Assembly (NCBI GenBank): GCA_022376515.1
Contig: WTXI01000020.1
Coordinates: 310,001-374,000 of the forward strand
DNA length: 64,000 nt
Reading direction: 5' to 3'
From: Lactifluus volemus
Lineage: Eukaryota > Basidiomycota > Agaricomycetes > Russulales > Russulaceae
Shown piece after piece: positions 1 through 10,596 of this stretch (position 1 is its first letter; every line of letters begins with the position of its first letter). Both the position numbers and the translations under genes were made by a program. The notes under the pieces are model-generated. The model did not search any database. It was not told the origin of the DNA and saw only the letters and a program-made list of their open reading frames with translations.

Positions 1-1961
1 GTGGCACTTGAAGCACGTTCAGTTTGAGATAAGTACAACATGATAACAACCTACATTGTTTATCATCTCCAATAAAGCACATTTTTCGCAATGTATTGCC
101 AAATGCTTTAAACAATGGGACATACTGACTGACCTCAATTTGGCTGGCCTCGTCAATGATGACATTGAGAATTGGAACTGCCTTTGTCAGTCCAAGTTCC
201 TGCAGTCTAGGATTTGACACCATATCAAGTGTACAGAGGATGACTTGTGAGCCTTGTAAAGCCTTTTTCAAAGCACTCTGCCTGGGTATGTTGCCGGAGA
301 CAATCATGTTGTTTTTTATTTCAGTGTATAGGTGCTCATGCCTTAACAAGTTAAAAATGATGGTGTAAGTATGCCACCTGCCACCGCATTTGTAACAAAG
401 TAATCACTCACCATTGATAATGGAAAGTTTGAGAGACGATTAGCTTGAAACTGAGAAAACCAAGTTTGACTAGCTTCTCAGCAATGTTCTTTACAGCAAC
501 ATTTGACTGAGACATTAGCCAAATGCCTCTTTTTCCAGCGTTGATAGCAGAGATCACATAGGTTGCGATGACCGTTGTCTTTCCAGTACCAGGAGGGCCT
601 TGAACAAGTGTGATACATGTGTCAAGCGACTGGGAAAGCATGGCGGCGATTGCCAAATTCTGAGAGTCGTTCAAGGGGGCATCAGGGTGTTCGGAAACTT
701 CTATAGCGGGGTCATCAGGGGTGGGGAGAAAGACTCTGGCCAAGAGAACGACGGAGAAGGAAACCATATAGCTTGCATCCAGTGATTCTCAAAAAGGGGC
801 AAAGAGCCCTGAAGCATGCGCAAGATTGCGCTGCTGCGCTCAGACTCGGCCCGAGTGGGACCATCTCTCCCAAAAGAGGTTATGGAAGTTATCGATTGAC
901 CCTCTAGATCGTGTTGCGCTTCTATGAAGGCAGATTTGCCACGAACACTACCGGCTTCACCAGGGACCGAGAATGTAGAGGTGCTGTGTGCTACGGTGAC
1001 TTTAAGTCTCTAGATAAGATAAAGCTTAAAAAAATCGACGGGATAAATGATTGGACGCTTACGGATGAGTTAGCGGTCATCCGGTTCGAGTACCGCTGGG
1101 ATTCTGCGACCACTTGCTGGGTTTTGGGTTCCAACGGGTTTTGATCTCATGAGTCACAGACTGAGGTTTCAGGTTGTCCAGTCGCAACATGTCATGTGCC
1201 ATTTTCTGTAGAACGTCAAGTTCCTTAAAAAAATGTAATGAGAACAAACGCGTATTGAAACCGACAGAGCGACTCACGCATCCGAAAACTTCGTCATATC
1301 GACTTTGGGGGCTTTATAGAACATGTCTTGGATATTTCCGAGATCAAATTGTCCAAGATAACCACACAGCCATGCCCTCTGCACTAGTGAGTTAAATCCT
1401 TTTCCTTGTTGGATTCATAGAGTGTGCTTTCGAAAGCGCTAGTGATATTTTCGGGGAAGAAGGGGGGTGCATCACCGACGATGAAACGTACAGAGTCTAT
1501 GACATCCCGAGTAGGGAGAAGGAGAGCAGACTGTATGTCAATCGCATTAGCAAGATGGATGTTTAGGTGGAGGCGCAGAGAAAGGGCGAGAGGCGCCAGA
1601 TCAAAGGCGTAGTGAGTGCAGTAAGGGTTACAGAGGAGTTCTTTTTCGAGTCTATCGCGGCGCTCGTCATTCCGGCGCTGAGTGCCACCCGGGTCCTTGC
1701 GAGAATACTTTGAGCGATGAAAATTGATGATGATAACTCGAGTGCCGAAGGCACACGCAAGAGCTGGCAAGCCGCCCGACTGGGAGTAAGCCGGGGAGAT
1801 GCCCACGGAACGGGGAGAGTTCAGGTCGGGGCCGAGAAGCCACTGGAGATCAGCGGTTCAAGGTCCTTTTCGTGCACAATACGAGCTTCGATGGGATCGA
1901 TAGGGTCGTCAATAAAAGTCTGGTCGATTGACCAGAGGCGAGCGGGTGACTCCTGTGGCAT
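1..1961 (-). CDS. RNase H-like exonuclease / SF1 helicase fusion, 3' part missing
   Basis: Runs off the left edge, so the helicase C-terminus is missing. The start ATG (1961) opens MPQESPARLW. The first third (about 1390-1960) resembles a 3'-5' exonuclease fold, with a DLQW stretch where an active enzyme would have DxE. The last part is a UPF1/DNA2-type superfamily 1 helicase: Walker A GPPGTGKT near 590, Walker B DEASQ near 150, and GDDKQ (motif III) near 80. This architecture suggests an RNA or DNA helicase with an attached nuclease-like domain. At least three frame breaks are visible (about 725, 1110 and 1850), and introns are seen near 1260-1220 and 1065-1010. It could be a decaying gene, but similar breaks occur in essential genes here, so sequence error is equally likely. 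The helicase assignment is sure; the nuclease assignment is moderate. Confidence 0.75.
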
Positions 1962-2454
1962 GATGATAGTGTTCTGAAGTTCGGTGGAAAATGGCGAAGG
2001 ATATAAAGGGAGAGTTGGAGGGACGCAGTGTAGTAGAAGAGCAAGTTTATCGATCGAAGGGGGGCTCGACTCGTGGCTTGGATGCCACCATTGTTGGATT
2101 GCTGCTGCGTCGCAGCATCCGAATACGTTAATGTGATTTCTTTATTTGTTTTACCCTTCACACTGCCAATCATGAGACTTTGTCCAGATGGAGGACAATG
2201 AACAAAGCCACTAGACCTGCATACAACAAGACGATCTTAATCCAATGAGTCTCATCTCCGTGTCGTGATTGCAGACAACAATACCCACCTGTGTGTATAA
2301 ACCTGATGTAACTTGCTTATGTACACGGACGTGATTACCTTGTAAGCAAGGTAACATAGCAGCGACACCTCAGGATCACCTGGGGGTGTTGTATTGGATT
2401 GTGATTGCATATTGTACGAATTTGGGGAAATTTAGGATAACTACAAACTTAAGC
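1962..2454. other. Intergenic, divergent promoter interval
   Basis: About 490 bases between the helicase gene (leftward) and EFM4 (rightward). It must hold both promoters. I see no conserved ORF, repeat or RNA gene in it. Confidence 0.5.
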
Positions 2455-3352
2455 ATGAACACAACAAGATTCGAGCCATCAAAACTGGGTACTAAAGCTC
2501 AGTATGTAACACGCCTCGTATGCATTAAGCGGATACTATATCGTTCAGTTGGGATCACGTCTATGAAAAGGAGGTTGCGATCTTTGAAGAGACTGGTGAC
2601 GAGGGTGAGGTCTGGTGAGTGCCCTCTTTTCAAATAAACAATCCACGCAATCGCTCTATCGCGGAGAATCGTAAAAAAATCGCAGGTTTGGAGAAACACT
2701 GTCGAGAAGATGGTCGACTGGGCTTTGGAAAACGTCCGATCACCTCCGATCCTCGAATCCTCGAAATTGGCAGCGGCAATGGAACGTTCTCTTCGCCCTC
2801 CACGAGGCGGGGTACGCAGCTTCAAACTTGAGTGGGCTCGATTACAGCCCGGACGCCGTCAGGCTTGCTCGTATGGTAGCTCGGATGCGCAATAGCGAAG
2901 AGTCGCTTTCCACGTCTGTGATTTTCTCAACGAGTTACTACCCCCGGGCCCTCCTACGGAGTGGGACCTTCTGTTGGATAAGGGCACTTACGACGCCATC
3001 GCTCTTGGAGAGGATGTGTCCGGGAAATCTCCTGTGGCTGCGTATCCGACGCAAGCTTCAAAATTGTTAAGAGACGGCGGATTTTTCCTGATCACCTGTG
3101 AGCCAGCCACAGTACTTTCTCGCTGATCGTCAACCGATTTTGCACTCAGCTTGCAATTTTACAGAAGAGGAGTTGAAGCGAATTCATTAACCTGGAGACG
3201 AACTTTGAATTCCAGTGAGTCTGCCCTCCTGCACTTCGAAAGACTCTGACCCAGGGACATTTAGCTCGCGCGTAAAACACCCGTCTATTTCCTTCGGGGG
3301 GAAGACTGGGAGCGTCTACACTACTGTAGCATTCAAGAAGGGAACATCGTAG
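2455..3352 (+). CDS. EFM4: Elongation factor 1-alpha lysine methyltransferase
   Basis: A SAM-dependent lysine methyltransferase of the See1/EFM4 (EEF1AKMT2) family, which modifies translation factor eEF1A in the cytoplasm. The first exon ends at EPSKLGTKAH. An intron (GTATGT..TTCAG) leads to a second exon reading WDHVYEKEVAIFEETGDEGE, and a second intron (GTGAGT..CGCAG) leads to FGE. SAM motif I is ILEIGSGNG, followed by GLDYSPDAVRLAR and the LLDKGTYDAIALGED segment. The C-terminus reads GGKTGSVYTTVAFKKG before TAG at 3350. Three single-base losses break the frame (about 2692, 2790 and 2908), yet every family block is present in order. The gene converges on SGD1 with only 19 bases between stop codons. 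The family assignment is strong. Confidence 0.85.
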
Positions 3353-3371
3353 CGTTGTAAATGTGATGAAA

Positions 3372-6300
3372 TTATAATGTAGGTATGATGTCCAGTCCCG
3401 TCCGTAAAGTGTCTATCGCGACGCTGCTGGCCCATTGAATGAACTCTTCCTCGGAACGCTTTTTCATCTCTGTTAGAAAATATACGAGACCCATGGCCAA
3501 TACTTGAATTCTTGTCGCTTTAATAAAGACTGCCTCAAGAGAGCTCTTATTGCGTGTGGCAGGCATGTCGTTGCCCAGGACTGGCGCTGATACCTGGCTG
3601 TTGACGAAGAGTTTTCGAAAGAAGTTCGAGAGGAATTCGCGTGTTCGGGGCTTCAACACCGTGAAGTCCACAGGCTGAGAGTGGCAGCTCAGTTACGAGA
3701 AGATCCGAGCCACCGACAGTGACGAACCTTGAATACCGACAATGTCACACAATCTTTCGCAACCCACCACGCATACGCGTTCGCAACATTGTGCATCTTA
3801 GTCGCGGATATAATCTTCGAATTAAGATCGTCGTCGTTGCCTTTCAAGTGTTTCAGAACCTCTGCGCCACCAACTGAAGCCTCTCCAAGGTCGCGCAAGA
3901 AATCCCAAAGGCAGTATTGAAGTGTGATCTTATACGAGTGGGAGGTCTGGCAAAGGTGTTGGCAGACGAACGCGTAATATGGATTGTAAGACTTTTCCTA
4001 TAAATCGGGATCAAGTGACCGTCAAAGTGGAGGGGCCAGGATCCGTGCTCACATTGCCGCAGCAGCTCACGAGCACGCGGACCACCTCGCGCTGCTGTAC
4101 CTCTGTCAGGTTCAATTGGGCGAGCCGCTCACAGGCGTCGACGTAATCCTATGCCACGTTAGTAAACTGCGGATACCTGTCTAAAGTCCGCCTTACATCG
4201 CTGCTCATCAGGACCACAAATATACTTCGTCGGATGTCTGTGTTCATTCCTTGCTTCTTGGCAAGTTTTAACAGAGCATTCTCAACCGTGTCGTCGTCTT
4301 GTGTGGTTGATTTACGCTTCAAGCTCTCCTGTCGCTCGACAAGCGGGTCACCCGTCCATGCGGCGCCGACCAGCCACCACTTGCCCCTCGTCTCCGTGGA
4401 AAGCAAGTCGTCCAAACCTATCCGGAGAGGCTCGTGAGGCATCACTGGACATTGACGTCAGTTTTCATGCCATGGTTAACCAAGTTGTAAAGGGTGTACA
4501 ATGCCGAATTTTGCCAAGCCCGGCCAGAAATTTCTTCAAACGCTCCACAGTATCGCCTCCAGCTTGGTACATCGCGGCTCGCTTGATTTTGTTATTTTTC
4601 AGATTGGCCAAAGTCTCCAACATAAAGCGTGTTCTCGAGCTAGGGGGATACCTCAGCACAAGGGCGCTAGGAGGGTTGAGACGATGCGTACTTTGCAGGC
4701 TTTTCAACGTCCAATGCCTTATTTTGGACAATCTGGACGATATCTTTCAAGGCGCTTGGATCATCGTGCCGAAGTTGTTGTCCAGAATCTCGAACCTGCT
4801 CAGCCAAGGTGCCACGCTCTACAAATTGGTACGTACTGCGTAGGAGCTTGAGTAAGAGCTCCACGACGAGTTCTGTCAACTCGGCAGATAGAAGATCACG
4901 GATAATGTCATAAATCAGGACGCAAGATATCACTTGGAAGTTGTAGAGCTCTGAAAGGAGGATTATGAGATTGGAGCACTCCTTTCCGGGTGTTTCACCG
5001 GTGGCATCATCGGCAGTAGCGGAGTTGAGAGTACTGTACTGAGCCGTGTACGAAGAAACGGCATTCTGCAAGAAATGAGCAGCTCCAAGTGAGAGTTGGT
5101 CACAATATGCAGCGAAGAGACAGCTCCTACCGAATTCGACCCCAATGATTCTGTACAAACTAGACACAAGCGTGGCGTGAAGAATGACGTAGGAGTCCAG
5201 CAACGTAGAGTGAGCAGATATGCTCTCAATGACGAATGATGTAATGGCAGATGTCACGTCTAGTTCGAAATGAGTGGAGTGATTGAGCCTATGGGGTGGG
5301 GAACTCGCCATGTCTACGGTGTTCACGATACAAGGCTTCGATATTACTGAGTATAGTAGCAATATTTTGCTCGCTTAGTCTGTCAGATATTTGTGCGTAA
5401 ACCGTCTCCATTCGCAAAGATGGATGAAACTAATCAACTTGTTGAGAAAACCCTTGAGCTGTCGGGTTAGCTTGGCATCATTCTCAGTCTTACTAGGATC
5501 TGAAGGTTCCTCCCTGAGGTGAGGAGGGATATAGCGTGAAGTTCCCACTATGTATCCGAGTCAAGCACAGTCTGGATGGATGGTGATCTCAGACGTACTG
5601 GATGGTTTTACACGAGTTGGTCGAGAATCAAGTCGAGATTCCGGTTTTAGCTCTGCATTGTGCACGGCTCCGTCAAGTACTGTGTCCTGAAATCCATTCC
5701 ACTCTTCGAGTTCAGTGGTCCTACTATCATCAAAGTCTTCTTTATCGTTGTCTTGGTCGCTCTCGATGGACACCGATTCAGAGGACGAGCGCGAACCATG
5801 AGGGGGGTATTCGGGATGCTTGCAGAGCATGAACAACAGATGTAGCAGGCTCGTAGCATGAATCACACCTTAGACAAGCGGGACGCCGCAGTGATAACAT
5901 CAAGATCGCCCAGGAGATCTGTAACAATCAGTGAAAGGGAGAAACGCACGGAACAACCAAAACTACCTACCACCCAGCCCATCGTTTTCGATTTCTTTGG
6001 CATAACCAGCACCTTTTTTTGGCCCTTTCCTTGAGCCTAGTTTCTCTTCGAGAAAAGCGATATATCTGTCCTCGTCTTCGTCTCGCTGACTGTGCGGTAG
6101 GGTGGGCGAATTAGGGCGCGCTCCGAGCTTCGGAGGGGTCTTTCCAGGTCTCAGGGATGAAGAAGACTGAGTCAGTGGCAGCTCAGCAACTTTGGTCCTT
6201 TTAGGCGGAGGCGGGGGGAGGCAGGGGAAGGGGCCACGCGCTTGGCGTCGGTCACCAGAGAAGAGAAGTGTTTGGCCTTTCTTCGTTTCTTCTCCTCGCG

Positions 6301-6492
6301 ACCTTGCTTTCTCGCATCCTTACGACTGACTTTGGCCTGTGTAGACTACTGCGCCCGCGACGAGTGTTGTCTAACCGCAACGTTGAGTTAAAAAAGGATA
6401 TCGAATCCATGAATCGGGTTACCTGATGGATCACCGAGCTGCTCTAACAACGTTTTAGGCAGTCGCAGATTATTGGGATGTGAGGGCATCAT
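3372..6492 (-). CDS. SGD1: Nucleolar MIF4G/MA3 protein, 18S rRNA maturation
   Basis: Homologue of yeast Sgd1 and human NOM1, a nucleolar protein that works with an eIF4A-like helicase in small-subunit ribosome assembly. The start (6492) gives MMPSHPNNLRLPKTLLEQLG, followed by a basic region (RKDARKQGREEKKRRKAN) and an acidic region around 5700. The entry to the MIF4G domain reads YIPPHLREEP and LSEQNIATILSNIEALYREH. The MIF4G core (about 4700-5300) contains KECSNLIILLSELYNFQV. The MA3 domain begins at GMNTDIRRSIFVVLMSSD (about 4200) and continues with DYVDACERLAQLNLTEVQQR. The C-terminus (DFTVLKPRTREFL ... LRTGLDIIPTL) is complete. There are several introns and several frame breaks. The length of about 850 residues is normal. 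Its start lies near the end of ARV1 on the same strand. Confidence 0.88.
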
Positions 6493-6671
6493 AAATTATT
6501 GTGAGGGACACAGCGGAGCACTCCCCGACGTCACATGACCGACGGCCCAGATCTAATTTCAGCTTGATGATGGACAGACAAGCCAGATGAGACATCCTGA
6601 TGTACATTATGCTCTCTGATACATCTTCATGCATTAGAAGAAAAAAAACAGGTCGTGATAGCACCGATCGC

Positions 6672-8158
6672 TCAAGGGATACTATACGCGAGCCATGCTT
6701 CCTCGACGCCATTGTGCGACCAACAAATTCCCACATGAGGCTGACCACGGCACTTTTGATAACCCATCCGGACAAAATGACCAGGCTCGTGAAAAGGGGG
6801 TGGCAGTCCAACACCACTTTGAGAAAAAAAAAGAGTTTGTTTCAAACAATCCGCTCTACCCAAAGACGTCAGCAGACTGGACGCACCTCGTAGCCCAAAA
6901 CCGGCAGACATGCCTCCCAGCATGTTGCGCACCAACCACGTCCGGTCGAGGACCTCATCGTCCAAAAGGTGCCAGAGCGGGCTTTCCAGCGGCATCTTGT
7001 ATACGTACGCATGTCGAGGCGAGTCCTCTTTGACTTGTGGTCCCCAGATCGAAAGGACCATAAGGAGCATAAACTTGGTGAGCGAAGAGTAGAGCAAGCA
7101 CAGAGAAATATGCGAGTATCTGGGTTGGGCAGCGAACACATTCGTAAAGATAACGGAGGAAGGAAACGAGGAGAGCGTAGAAAACCACATACCTGAGCTG
7201 CTGGCGGATACTAGATGGTGGACTCGGGTGCTTCCTCCATCTGGCGATGCGATCGAGGGCGGTGAGCACGCAGATGGATGCAAGGGTGATGCCTCCGTGG
7301 AACGAGGCCGTTTCTGCAACCACAGACAAGCATCAACAGCGGAAAACAATGAGATGGCCTATGAGGCTCGTTGCGCGGCATACCTATGAGGCAGCCCAGC
7401 AGGATGCGCAGGAACGCAGGAGCAGCCTCTCCGTCGCTCATACCTGAGCCCGAGTTTAATTCCGACGCTCGCAACAAGGTGTGCATACCCCCTAATAAAT
7501 AAAAAAAAGTAAAGTGTAAGACTTCGCCCCAAGAATAACCAACACGAACTCAACAGCCGGAAGGAGAAGAAACTCACGAAATCGTGACCAGCGCACAACT
7601 AGCGAACAAAAGTGAAAAATTCAGAAAAAAATAAGTTATCACTAAATGATGAAGCCACGTACACGAATCGACGAGCACGACGCCTGCTCCGATACGCAGA
7701 ATCAACCATCTGCGAGTCTATAATTAAATCGTCCGCAAACGAATCAGTAAAAAGCCCAGTTCGGGGGGTGATGACGATTGGACACGTACCCTTTCCCTAG
7801 CAGCCGCCCATTCTCCTCTGCGTTGCTCAGTTCCCTCAGCGACTCGGAGGACGGCGTTTTAGATCCGCGCGGGGGGTTTTCCTCCACTTTCCTGGGGGGC
7901 GTCCCGCGATTGAAAAGCAGGTGTCTGTAGACTCCGCGTTTGAGAAGGATGAGGTCTAGCGCGACGACGAGGGCGTCGTGCTCGACGTAGGGATCCGCGG
8001 GCGCGCGACATGAGGGCTGCACGTAGGGATGTGAGCGACGATGAGAGGAGAGAAGGAAGTACAACACGGACACACTGCTCTAATCTGGCGTTGTTGACGG
8101 AATGGTAGACGGTGTATAGGTATGGTACGGCTTGGGCGCAATTGGTGCAGAGCGGCAT
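6672..8158 (-). CDS. ARV1: ARV1, ER sterol and lipid homeostasis protein
   Basis: ARV1 is an ER membrane protein needed for sterol distribution and GPI-anchor synthesis. The start at 8158 gives MPLCTNCAQAVPYLYTVYHS. After an intron the second cysteine pair appears as CPSCRAPADPYVEHD, completing the C-x2-C..C-x2-C zinc ribbon of the ARV1 homology domain. ALVVALDLILLKRGVYRHLL follows, then hydrophobic segments encoded by short exons, including ILAYFSVLALLFAHQVY. The C-terminal block GGMSAGFGLR/VVLDCHPLFTSLVI is intact. The exact stop is uncertain: one frame ends in YSIP at 6672, another runs to 6470 and would overlap the SGD1 start, so I prefer the first. Part of this gene, introns included, recurs at 33945-34345. 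Confidence 0.82.
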
Positions 8159-8425
8159 GGACTACATACATCAACACACTTCAAAGAGTGGCTGTGTCAA
8201 CGAAACCGTAAATTTGTAAATTGCTGTTTTTTCATGTGCAAATGCAAAAATAAAGAGGTACATATATACAATACAATACAATACTCCCAGAAATCGATAT
8301 GCAATCCAGCCGCCGTGGTATCCATTGATATAAGGATGAGTCGAGAATGCTTAATTTCCCAGTAACCCCTCCCAACACTAACCAAGTCAATCATCCCTGC
8401 CCGTCTAGAATGTCCGCAACACCCT

Positions 8426-10452
8426 CTAAAATAACCTTTGGTAACAATAACATCGTTTATCGATGGCTCCTTCGACCAGACTATCCGCTGCCGCCCTTGC
8501 GTTTCTTTTGGTCGAGCAACGCAGCCCAAGTTCCGTCGAACACAACACCGCGCCAGATGACTTGCCAAATCCCCCGAACGCGTTAGTCATGCAAGATGGA
8601 TCAAAAGCGCGTCCCTGCTCCACGAGAACAACTTGGAAATTCGTAGACATGATGTCCTCATGCAAGACCCGCGCAAGGTCACACGCAGAGCGGACCACAC
8701 GATGCGTCTGAGCTCCAAAGTGAGGCCGCAATGCATCAACAGTGACCTCTGACGGTGCGCAACCACATAGGATAAGGACATCAGCCCAAGCACGCAGGAT
8801 CTGCGTAATGAAGTCTTGCACCGCCGCCTCTTCAAGTCGTGGATTGAGGGCGCGAAGGTGTGTGTGTGTGAGGGCGCGCCAACGCGAGGATGTCGCTTGA
8901 GGCTCTAATACGTGCCCCGATGACGATTCAGTACGTGGAATGGCATCAAGCACAGAAAATAAGGGGCAAGAAAACTAAGGAAAGGGGATTAGCGTTGTGA
9001 CTTACCTTTTGTGTGCATGCGGGTGTATAGTTGTAGTAATAATTCGTTGTGCATAAGGGGAAGCCCGACGCAAAAGACGCCGAGAAGACGGGAGATACAG
9101 GTGGCGACGCAGGCCTGTAGGCCGAACTGGAGAAGGGCGGGCTCATCCGAGTGGTCCCTCGACGCAAGGAGGCGGGCAAAGGGGGCTCCAAGCCTGGAGG
9201 TAACACCCTTAATGGCCTGGTTCATGCGGGCTTGTGTCGTCTTGTCGCGGCCTTGAACAGTTATACTCTCGGCTGCGCCTGCCGAGAGTTGCAAAATCTC
9301 AGAATTGAGGTCTTGAACCGCTTGGATAACCTGAGCGCCCGACCAGGAATCTGTTTTATTGAGAAAGACCTCGAGGCCGCCAGGAGGACAGGTATCATCA
9401 GATGCAATCGTAACGGTGCTAGGGACGGAAGAGAGGGATTTATTTCGACGGCGACGGCAGGGACTCGCTGATTTGAGAAGAGAAATGTCGTCGAGGTCGA
9501 GGTCGTGGTCGGAATCGTAAGCAGTCCTACTGCTTGGGCTGCGGGTGCTATTGGAACGGCGAGAGTCGTACGTCAGCGCGCGGCGGTCAAAGTCTCGGAC
9601 TGTGCCGCGAGCTCTATCATCTGCCATAGCGAAATCCCTCTCGCGTTTGAGGTCCACTATTTGTTTATCGCGAGATCGGAGAGCATCCTTAGCTTCTTGA
9701 AGGGCACCTTCAACGATGCGATACCTCTCAGCGAGCTTTGCAGCATCTGATTGACATCTCGCCAGTTCGACTCGGGTGGCATCCAGCTCGCTGCGTATTG
9801 ATGCAAGAATAGCGTTGGAAGGCTCAACGCGGGAAGGTTGAGGAGAATGATTAGATTTCCCGTTTGTAGAGCGCTCAGTAGAAACAGAGGGAGATGACTG
9901 ATCACCTCTGCGCTTGCGTGCAGCAACACGGCCGCGAGCCAGATTGTCCGATTGAGAAGAGAGGGGGGAAAGGGAGTGGGCACGCGAGGGAGTGCGGTCT
10001 ACCGTGCTCCTATCGGAAGAGACGAAAGAAGCAAAAGGCTTTTGAGCGTAAAAAGCTCGAGGGTGGTAGTGCCTTTTGGTACCTGAACATGAATGTTAGC
10101 CTTGAGCGGAATCATCGGGTGTTAAAAAAAAGGGAGAGGGGGAGGAGGGGGAGAAAAGCGATCCAGCGCACAGTAGTTAAAAATGAAAGAATAAGGGGAG
10201 GATGGGTTTTTGAAGGACGGAAGGAGGATTGTGATGTGGTGAAAAAGGTGAGGCGAGAGGGCGTGGCGTGGCGCCGTGTGGAAACTCATCGAGACAATCG
10301 GTCGAGGAATGGCGCGCGCGGGAATGGCATGACTGACCTGCAGGCAGAACGCAGTTGACGCCCGTACCCACGGCCGGCCGGGACCGGGACCGGTATTCGG
10401 GTAGATAATTCTCTATTACCATACATGGAATAGTACTGCCCTGTGCCTCCAT
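8426..10452 (-). CDS. Orphan coiled-coil protein, copy 1 of a paralogous pair
   Basis: I do not know a function for this protein. The first exon (MEAQGSTIPCMVIENYLPEY, start 10452) joins in phase across a long intron to a low-complexity Ser/Arg-rich segment. A heptad-rich helix follows (about 9650-9800, ending ALRSRDKQIVDLKRERD). The conserved core starts FLNKTDSWSGAQVIQAVQDL and continues NSEILQLSAGAAES, a cysteine-containing helical stretch, then after an intron LEPQATSSRWRALTHTHLRA and a C-terminal helical domain to 8426. The gene at 30010-31729 has the same order of blocks. It is divergent from the Hsp70-like gene with only 144 bases between starts. I recall this core as a widespread, unnamed Agaricomycete family. 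The gene is credible; its product is unknown. Confidence 0.72.
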
Positions 10453-10596
10453 TGCTGCCTCGTGTTGCTTATTCGATGCGTGCGATCCGCGATTCTCTCT
10501 TTTTTTTTTTTATCATCTCCCCTTCTTCACCGGTGTCACTCACTCCTTCCTCTCCCCTTTCCTCTCCCCGTCATCTTCACCCGTTAACGGCCCTTT
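10453..10596. promoter_or_regulatory. Short bidirectional promoter
   Basis: These 144 bases separate the divergent starts of the orphan coiled-coil gene and the Hsp70-like gene. They contain a 13-base T run and long C/T-rich tracts (about 10495-10570), as is common just upstream of highly expressed fungal genes. No heat-shock element array is obvious. Confidence 0.5.

Noticed and set aside
1..1961. Calling the helicase gene a pseudogene
   Set aside because: It has frame breaks, but the same kind of break is seen in essential genes across the window, so decay cannot be told from sequence error.
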